This document shows, in pieces, positions 7,696-11,162 of a DNA stretch of 11,162 nucleotides. The position numbers and the translations under genes were made by a program. The DNA comes from Bacillota bacterium (GTDB lineage Bacteria > Bacillota > Clostridia > Acetivibrionales > DTU013), in assembly GCA_023435925.1 (NCBI GenBank), contig JAEZLF010000110.1, positions 1 through 11,162 on the forward strand, given 5' to 3'. Under the pieces are notes generated by a model, which was given only the letters and a program-made list of their open reading frames with translations, was not told where the DNA came from and did not search any database. Within the stretch, counting starts at the first letter, position 1. Each line of letters starts with the position of its first letter.

Positions 7696-7723
7696 ATTAT
7701 AACAGGCAAACTTCAGAATTCAA
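7696..7723 (-). promoter_or_regulatory. Promoter of the minus-strand membrane protein gene
   Basis: Read on the minus strand, TTGAAT (7723-7718), a 16-bp spacer and a perfect TATAAT (7701-7696) precede the gene. The predicted leader is about 37 bases. This also decides the start codon of that gene. Confidence 0.6.
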
Positions 7724-7840
7724 CTTTTTATTCAGGAACATGCGGTTATTACGTGGACATTCGGGCTCTCAGAAGGCGATACCATTACCAGAATGTAGGC
7801 TTTGCTAAATCATAATTCTCCTTTCGTTGGAGATTCGAGT

Positions 7841-7871
7841 AGATAGTGTATGCGAAATACACTATCTTTAT
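7841..7871 (+). terminator. Perfect hairpin upstream of the TetR gene, terminator-like
   Basis: AGATAGTGTA (7841-7850) pairs perfectly with TACACTATCT (7858-7867) around a seven-base loop and is followed by TTATTT. A smaller hairpin (TCTCC 7817-7821 with GGAGA 7829-7833) precedes it. No + strand gene lies directly upstream, since gpmI is already terminated at 6932. It may therefore be the surviving tail of a lost gene or insulate the regulator that follows. The rest of 7724-7816 shows no supported feature. Confidence 0.4.
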
Positions 7872-7874
7872 TTG

Positions 7875-7912
7875 TTGACAAATAAGTATATATAATATAT
7901 GTTATATAACAT
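7875..7912 (+). promoter_or_regulatory. TetR-gene promoter with 14-bp palindromic operator
   Basis: A perfect TTGACA (7875-7880) is followed at 17 bp by TATGTT (7898-7903). A perfect palindrome, ATGTTATATAACAT (7899-7912), overlaps that -10 and runs past it. Operators of this size and position are typical of TetR-family autoregulation, so binding by the product of the next gene is inferred. Confidence 0.6.
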
Positions 7913-7933
7913 GGATTATAAAAGGAGTAACTT

Positions 7934-8482
7934 ATGCCGCCAAATGCTAAAATCAATAAAAAAATGATAATAGATGCTGCTTTCGATATTGTTAAAAATG
8001 ATGGTATAGAAAAAATGAACGCTAGGACAATATCAGAAAGATTAAATTGTTCCACTCAACCAATACTTTATTATTTTTCTTCAATAGAAGAGATAAAAAA
8101 GTCTGTTTATGAAAAAGCAGATATTTATCATTCAGAGTATATCATGCCGAAGGGAACTGAAAAAGTATCTCCAATAATTGAACTTGGACTTAATTATATT
8201 AGATTTGGCTATGAAGAAAAGAAACTTTTTCAGTTTCTTTTTCAAACAAACCAATTTAATGGTTTTAGTCTTGACGAATTGATAAATAGTGCAGAATTAT
8301 CAGAAATCCTGAATATAGTTTCTATGGGAACTAGATGTGACGTAGCTAGTGCAAAAGAGTTGTTTTTGAATCTGTTTATAGTAGCGCATGGATGTGCAAG
8401 TCTACTTGCGAATAATGCGATGGAATATGAAAAAACAAAATGTGAGAAAATTTTGGGCAATGTATTCAATAATTTAATGTAG
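7934..8482 (+). CDS. TetR/AcrR family transcriptional regulator
   Basis: This 182-residue protein has a TetR-type N-terminal DNA-binding domain: INKKMIIDAAFDIVKNDGIE (about 7-26), NARTISERLNCSTQPILYYF with the recognition helix around 40-48, then SSIEEIKKSVY. The C-terminal ligand domain is short and ends in a hydrophobic LNLFIVAHGCASLLANNAM helix common in the family. These proteins are homodimeric repressors released by small ligands; the ligand is unknown. AAAGGAG (7921-7927) is 6 bases before the ATG. The gene is markedly AT-rich compared with the glycolytic genes, with many AAA, ATA and TTT codons, which suggests acquisition. A palindrome over its promoter indicates autoregulation. The natural target gene may have been lost: only a short orphan frame separates it from the CPBP protease gene downstream, which is another candidate target. 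Confidence 0.88.
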   Translation: MPPNAKINKKMIIDAAFDIVKNDGIEKMNARTISERLNCSTQPILYYFSSIEEIKKSVYEKADIYHSEYIMPKGTEKVSPIIELGLNYIRFGYEEKKLFQFLFQTNQFNGFSLDELINSAELSEILNIVSMGTRCDVASAKELFLNLFIVAHGCASLLANNAMEYEKTKCEKILGNVFNNLM

Positions 8483-8483
8483 T

Positions 8484-8591
8484 TTTGACTTGACAGCATT
8501 TTCAGGAGAAAGGTTGAAATATTCGAATACGAGCAGCATTGTTTGTAAAGACGCAGAGTATTCAAATATTGCGGTGCAAGCTCTGGCTTAA
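8484..8591 (+). other. Short orphan frame, possible truncated gene start
   Basis: Directly after the TetR stop, an open frame ends at TAA 8589-8591. Within it TTG 8514 has AGGAG (8504-8508) 5 bases upstream and would give a 25-residue peptide containing SSIVCKDAEYSNIAVQAL. The peptide reads like ordinary coding sequence rather than random AT-rich spacer, and its base composition is more balanced than that of its neighbours. It could be the stump of the gene once controlled by the TetR regulator, or a real small protein. I cannot name a family. The remainder of the gap to 8661 holds only weak promoter-like hexamers. Confidence 0.3.
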
Positions 8592-8661
8592 CGTTGAGGG
8601 CTTTTAGCAGTGAAGTCTTAAATAAAGGGTTTGATATTATTAGAGTTAGGAGTATTTTTTG

Positions 8662-9381
8662 ATGAAAAAGTTATATGAGATAAGTGAAATATGGTTTGCT
8701 GTGTTGTGGATTATCATCTATGTCATTGTAATGGGGAATCTTAGAAATAACTTTGGTGATGGCAGTTTGCTTTCTCTATTGGTGCTATTGGCAATTGCGG
8801 CTGTTTTAACATTTTTTATTGTAAAGAATAACCTTGGAAAAAAATATGGATTAGTTGGCTTGTTGGATATAAAGAAATATTTGTATTTTATACCATTTAT
8901 TTTGTTGGTTCCTGTAAACTTTTGGTTTGGAGTATCTATGCATTACGATTTGGCACATCAAGTTTTTGCTGTTATTACGATGGCATTGGTGGGATATGTT
9001 GAAGAAATTATATTTAGGGGACTTTTGTTTAAAGCGATAGAGAAGGACGGCATTAAACAGGCTATTATTATATCTGCGGTGACTTTTGGCGCCGGACATA
9101 TTGTGAATTTACTTACAGGGCATGCAACATTAGATACTTTTTTACAAATGGCGTATGCAATTGCAATAGGTTTCGCATTTGTTATGGTATTCTATAAGAG
9201 CGGAAGCTTGATTCCATGCATCATCACACATAGTTTGGTAAATATTACATCAACATTTTCAGTTGAAAATGCCGCTACTACGTCTATCGTATGGAAGTAT
9301 GCTCCAGCGCTTTTTATTTTTTTAGTGGCAGGCGGATATTCCCTATATCTTCATAAAAAAGCAGAAAATTTTAATCAATGA
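8662..9381 (+). CDS. CPBP family intramembrane glutamic endopeptidase (CAAX-like protease)
   Basis: This 239-residue integral membrane protein carries the three CPBP/Abi signatures: VEEIIFRG (catalytic Glu114-Glu115 and Arg119), FGAGH (His146), and ITHSLVNI (His190, Asn194). About seven or eight hydrophobic segments alternate with short loops, and the C-terminus ends in a polar tail. Bacterial members have been linked to bacteriocin self-immunity, signalling and processing of membrane proteins; the substrate here is unknown. AGGAG (8648-8652) lies 9 bases before ATG 8662; a TTG at 8659 would also fit (6 bases) and adds one residue. The gene is AT-rich and flanked by gene remnants, consistent with an accessory region. 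No bacteriocin precursor gene was seen beside it. It could be co-regulated with the TetR gene upstream, but the 179-base gap makes this uncertain. Confidence 0.88.
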   Translation: MKKLYEISEIWFAVLWIIIYVIVMGNLRNNFGDGSLLSLLVLLAIAAVLTFFIVKNNLGKKYGLVGLLDIKKYLYFIPFILLVPVNFWFGVSMHYDLAHQVFAVITMALVGYVEEIIFRGLLFKAIEKDGIKQAIIISAVTFGAGHIVNLLTGHATLDTFLQMAYAIAIGFAFVMVFYKSGSLIPCIITHSLVNITSTFSVENAATTSIVWKYAPALFIFLVAGGYSLYLHKKAENFNQ

Positions 9382-9497
9382 CGAATCAATTGCAACATGT
9401 TATTAGAAAAGAGGAATTTGATAATGAAAAAAACACTATAATAGGTTCCGTAATTTTCATATCTTTTTCTTTAATTCGCACTAAATGAAAATATCAA

Positions 9498-9602
9498 TTA
9501 AACGGAGGTTTTAATCTTACGGCGGTAAATGAACTCGGTTTTGAGAATCGAGAAGAAATATTCAGACATACCGTTGTCATAGCAACCTCTTCTTCCTATT
9601 TT
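9498..9602 (-). mobile_element. IS3-family transposase remnant (OrfB catalytic end)
   Basis: Read on the minus strand, a short frame gives GRRGCYDNGMSEYFFSILK followed by TEFIYRR and a stop at 9500-9498. This is the conserved C-terminal block of IS3-family (IS150-like) OrfB transposases, CYDNxxxExFFxxLKxE, containing the third catalytic acid of the DDE triad. Sequence on both sides no longer matches the family, and no inverted terminal repeats were seen, so it is a decayed scrap of roughly 100 bases. In the rest of the gap 9382-9758, ATG 9424 with GAGGA 8 bases upstream opens a frame that stops after five codons, another apparent gene stump. Bases 9603-9670 show nothing supported. Confidence 0.72.
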
Positions 9603-9674
9603 GCAGAAGTAGCATATTGCGGTATAAAGATGAAATATATAATTCACGCCTTAAAACGCCTAAAAAGTAGAGTT

Positions 9675-9739
9675 GCAACTACCAGTTGCTAAAGTTCAAA
9701 GTCGATTTGGTGGAATGCAACAGTACCAAATGTTAAAAT
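9675..9739 (+). promoter_or_regulatory. Candidate control region of the XRE gene: two inverted repeats and an extended -10
   Basis: GCAACT-ACC-AGTTGC (9675-9689) is a perfect inverted repeat, and TTTGGT (9706-9711) pairs with ACCAAA (9725-9730). A further GCAAC half-site lies at 9717-9721. A TGTTAAAAT (9731-9739) could be an extended -10, but no good -35 is present. The repeats may bind the HTH protein encoded just downstream. Confidence 0.33.
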
Positions 9740-9758
9740 TAAACTTAGAAAGCAGGAG

Positions 9759-10415
9759 GTGGTCATTACGACTTTGGGAGGAAAACTTCAATTATTAAGA
9801 AAACAAAAGGGTATGTCGCAAGAACAGCTTGCTTCACAACTGACTGTATCAAGACAGGCTATTTCAAAATGGGAATTAGACAGTTCTTTGCCCGATACCG
9901 AAAATGTTATTCAACTAAGTAAATTATTCGGTGTATCAACTGATTACTTGCTTAACGATGAAATCGAAAACGATGTAGATATTCCTGCTGTGAAAATCAA
10001 CGAAAATTATATGAAGGCAGAAATGCACATAAAAGCTTCATTTATTATTGGAATTGGGATAATGGTGATAGGTTTATTAATCTCTTTAATTGGTTGGAGA
10101 ACATACCAAACAGAAATAGCAGTAATTATAGGAATTGTTGTGCAAATTTGTGGAATTATTATATTTGAACTGATGCAAAGCAGATGTACTATTTCAAGAA
10201 AACTCACTGTAAAAGGAAGATTTTATTCTATCTCATTATGGATAACTTGCCCATTTTTTGCACTGTTCCTATCACGAATAATATTAGGTATAAATCCAAA
10301 GCCATATTCACATTGGACAGGGCTGATTGCTCCAACTATTATTTACTTTGCGATATGTGTTACCACTACTTTTATTATACGAATGATAAAAACAAAAGCT
10401 AAGGGAGTAAAATAA
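9759..10415 (+). CDS. XRE-family helix-turn-helix regulator with C-terminal membrane domain
   Basis: An N-terminal Cro/C1-type HTH (GGKLQLLRKQKGMSQEQLAS, then LTVSRQAISKWELDSSLPD) spans residues about 7-62 and ends in the usual LFGVSTDYLL segment. After a polar linker come four hydrophobic segments (about 92-112, 119-140, 155-177 and 189-210), so the DNA-binding domain is probably tethered to the membrane. This architecture is common in Firmicutes accessory regions, often beside transport or stress genes; its signal is unknown. The start is uncertain. GTG 9759 lies inside the AGGAGG at 9754-9759 and so cannot use it. Homologues normally begin just before TLG, which would correspond to a non-standard ATT at 9765 (5 bases from AGGAGG) or to TTG 9774 (14 bases). 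The 5' boundary should be treated as approximate. Confidence 0.82.
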   Translation: MVITTLGGKLQLLRKQKGMSQEQLASQLTVSRQAISKWELDSSLPDTENVIQLSKLFGVSTDYLLNDEIENDVDIPAVKINENYMKAEMHIKASFIIGIGIMVIGLLISLIGWRTYQTEIAVIIGIVVQICGIIIFELMQSRCTISRKLTVKGRFYSISLWITCPFFALFLSRIILGINPKPYSHWTGLIAPTIIYFAICVTTTFIIRMIKTKAKGVK

Positions 10416-10552
10416 ACATACTCCAAAGTTCGCATTTTATATATTGCGTAATAAAAAGAAGCCCTATTTAGCATGACAAAACATATTTGCGATGATTGAG
10501 TAGAATTTGAGCAAATTGATTAAGTGATTCATGATTGATGATGAATTAGTTA

Positions 10553-10571
10553 TCCGCTATGCTTTAGCGGA
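10553..10571. repeat. Perfect short hairpin in the gap after the XRE gene
   Basis: TCCGCTA (10553-10559) pairs perfectly with TAGCGGA (10565-10571) around a five-base loop. No T-run follows on either strand, so it is not a convincing terminator. The rest of the gap 10416-10601 is AT-rich with several TGATT repeats (about 10518-10540) and no supported gene. Confidence 0.35.
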
Positions 10572-10601
10572 AAATAGTGAAAAAGCATTTAGCTCATAGG
10601 T

Positions 10602-10949
10602 TTGCATACAGTTCGGCGTGCTTTTCAGTACGCCATTTTTGACCAGTTTGATCGAAAATGCAAAATATTTGTATGGCTATGCCAGATAGCGAAAAATACA
10701 TACTATTCATTTTGTAAGAAGAATAAACATGTTGGCACCGAAGCTGATTTAGAGCAACTGGAGTCCGTATCAGATTTGGAAGAATGCTTGATTCAAAAAG
10801 CTGAAGCATTTGAAATTCATAAAAAATTGCACGCCTTAGACGAACCTTATAAAGAAGCCAGAACTAAGAGATACCTACGTGAGAGGCACTATTCCCGGAG
10901 AATTAAATGTGGTTTTAGAAGAAACAGCTACGCATATGTGAAGGGGTAA
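10602..10949 (+). pseudogene. Broken sigma-70 family RNA polymerase sigma factor
   Basis: The middle of this 115-residue frame matches clostridial ECF-type sigma factors: FDQFDRKCKIFVWLCQIAKN (end of region 2, residues about 13-32), then an acidic linker and SDLEECLIQKAEAFEIHKKL and LDEPYKE, the start of region 4. An intact member would have about 50 more N-terminal residues carrying the -10-recognition part. After YKE it should continue into a VFxLRVFGELSF-like sigma-4 helix-turn-helix. Neither is present. From about 10853 the frame changes to an unrelated basic tail, while the +1 frame over 10855-10941 reads as more natural protein (RDTYVRGTIPGELNVV), ending at TGA 10939. There is no ribosome binding site before the first ATG. 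This is therefore a double-truncated remnant, possibly fused to a scrap of another gene. It cannot act as a sigma factor. Confidence 0.75.
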
Positions 10950-10952
10950 ATA

Positions 10953-10994
10953 CTTTTAATCAAGGTGTCCCGCGTTCGAATCGCGGATGGCAAT
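10953..10994 (+). tRNA. 3' half of a tRNA-Lys (anticodon TTT), remnant / probable att site
   Basis: From 10953 the sequence matches a tRNA read from the anticodon loop onward: loop CTTTTAA (10953-10959) with anticodon TTT at 10955-10957, 3' anticodon stem TCAAG, variable GTGTC, and a perfect T arm CCGCG-TTCGAAT-CGCGG (10970-10986), then an acceptor-like ATGGC. The 5' half (acceptor, D arm, 5' anticodon stem) is absent: the bases before 10952 do not pair. The tail is followed by T6 at 11001-11006. It is not a functional tRNA. Such 3' halves are left at the distal end of elements that integrate into tRNA genes. Confidence 0.75.
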
Positions 10995-11012
10995 TCCGTC
11001 TTTTTTCGCAGC

Positions 11013-11059
11013 TTGACTTTAACTCATGGACATTTTATAATTTAAATGAACACGTTCAT
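11013..11059 (+). promoter_or_regulatory. Promoter and palindromic operator of the second TetR gene
   Basis: TTGACT (11013-11018), a 17-bp spacer and a perfect TATAAT (11036-11041) make a strong promoter. Immediately downstream, ATGAAC-AC-GTTCAT (11046-11059) is a perfect inverted repeat over the expected transcription start. This is the classic layout for autorepression by a TetR-family protein. Confidence 0.7.
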
Positions 11060-11081
11060 ATAAATGTTAGGAGGCTTTTTG

Positions 11082-11162
11082 TTGCCCAAATTATTAGAGA
11101 ATATAAGAGAAGATATTCTGCAGGCAGCTAAAAAAGAACTGTTGGCAAAGGGGTATGAAAAA
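11082..11162 (+). CDS. TetR/AcrR family regulator, N-terminal part (cut by window end)
   Basis: A TTG start at 11082 is supported by AGGAGG (11069-11074) 7 bases upstream. The 27 visible residues, MPKLLENIREDILQAAKKEL then LAKGYEK, match the first helix of the TetR DNA-binding domain, where a basic start is followed by an I-L-xAA-xx-L pattern and G(Y/F). The recognition helix and ligand domain lie outside the window, so nothing can be said of the ligand. It lies just beyond the tRNA-Lys remnant, so it may belong to the chromosome flanking the old element. The strong promoter with an adjacent palindrome suggests tight autoregulation, with any target gene further downstream. Confidence 0.78.
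   Translation, partial: MPKLLENIREDILQAAKKELLAKGYEK

Noticed and set aside
7724..7832. Short open + strand frames (ending near 7810) that read like protein
   Set aside because: No start with a binding site, no family match, and the stretch contains the minus-strand promoter; too weak to call a gene remnant.
10510..10560. Repeated TGATT motifs that could suggest a repeat array or origin-like iterons
   Set aside because: Irregular spacing and only a few copies in AT-rich sequence; no CRISPR or iteron pattern.
10615..10640. GGCGT/ACGCC hairpin followed by ATTTTT, terminator-like
   Set aside because: The stem is short (5-6 pairs) and lies within the recognisable sigma factor coding remnant, so it is probably coincidental.

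Overview
The window reads as part of a low-to-mid GC Gram-positive chromosome, most likely an anaerobic Clostridia-type Firmicute. The support is strong AGGAGG ribosome binding sites, occasional TTG/GTG starts, U-tailed hairpin terminators, a clostridial-style glycolytic cluster and several low-GC accessory genes typical of gut Clostridia. The fused phosphoglycerate kinase-triosephosphate isomerase is a further clue (reported in Thermotoga and, as far as I recall, some Clostridia). No genus can be fixed from sequence alone.

Bases 1-6932 hold a lower-glycolysis cluster, all on the + strand: the 3' end of a 6-phosphofructokinase gene, a DUF2156 (MprF C-terminal-like) protein, gapA, a pgk-tpi fusion, and gpmI, closed by a very strong terminator. 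Together they cover fructose-6-phosphate phosphorylation and the steps from triose phosphates to 2-phosphoglycerate. Aldolase, enolase and a CggR-type repressor are not in the window. Separate promoter and terminator signals around gapA, pgk-tpi and gpmI suggest several partly independent transcripts rather than one tight operon.

The most interesting point in this half is the pgk-tpi junction. It carries an A8 run with a perfect A AAA AAA slippery heptamer in frame, and both alternative frames hit a stop within ten codons. Slippage there would release a free PGK of about 409-411 residues alongside the 648-residue fusion, the mirror image of the arrangement described for Thermotoga maritima.

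A divergent minus-strand gene (7023-7652) for a small two-helix membrane protein of unknown function follows. From about 7800 the sequence becomes visibly more AT-rich and accessory in character. It holds a TetR regulator with a perfect 14-bp palindrome over its promoter, a CPBP (CAAX-like) membrane protease, a membrane-anchored XRE regulator with an unusual start, and a second TetR gene cut by the window end, again with its own palindromic operator.

Between these lie remains of mobile DNA: a short IS3-family transposase fragment on the minus strand (about 9500-9600), a broken sigma-70 factor gene (10602-10949), and the 3' half of a tRNA-Lys(TTT) beginning exactly at the anticodon loop (10953-10994). 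The tRNA half is the usual scar of an integrase acting on a tRNA gene, so 10953 probably marks the old right end of an integrated element. No integrase, CRISPR array, rRNA or intact tRNA was seen.
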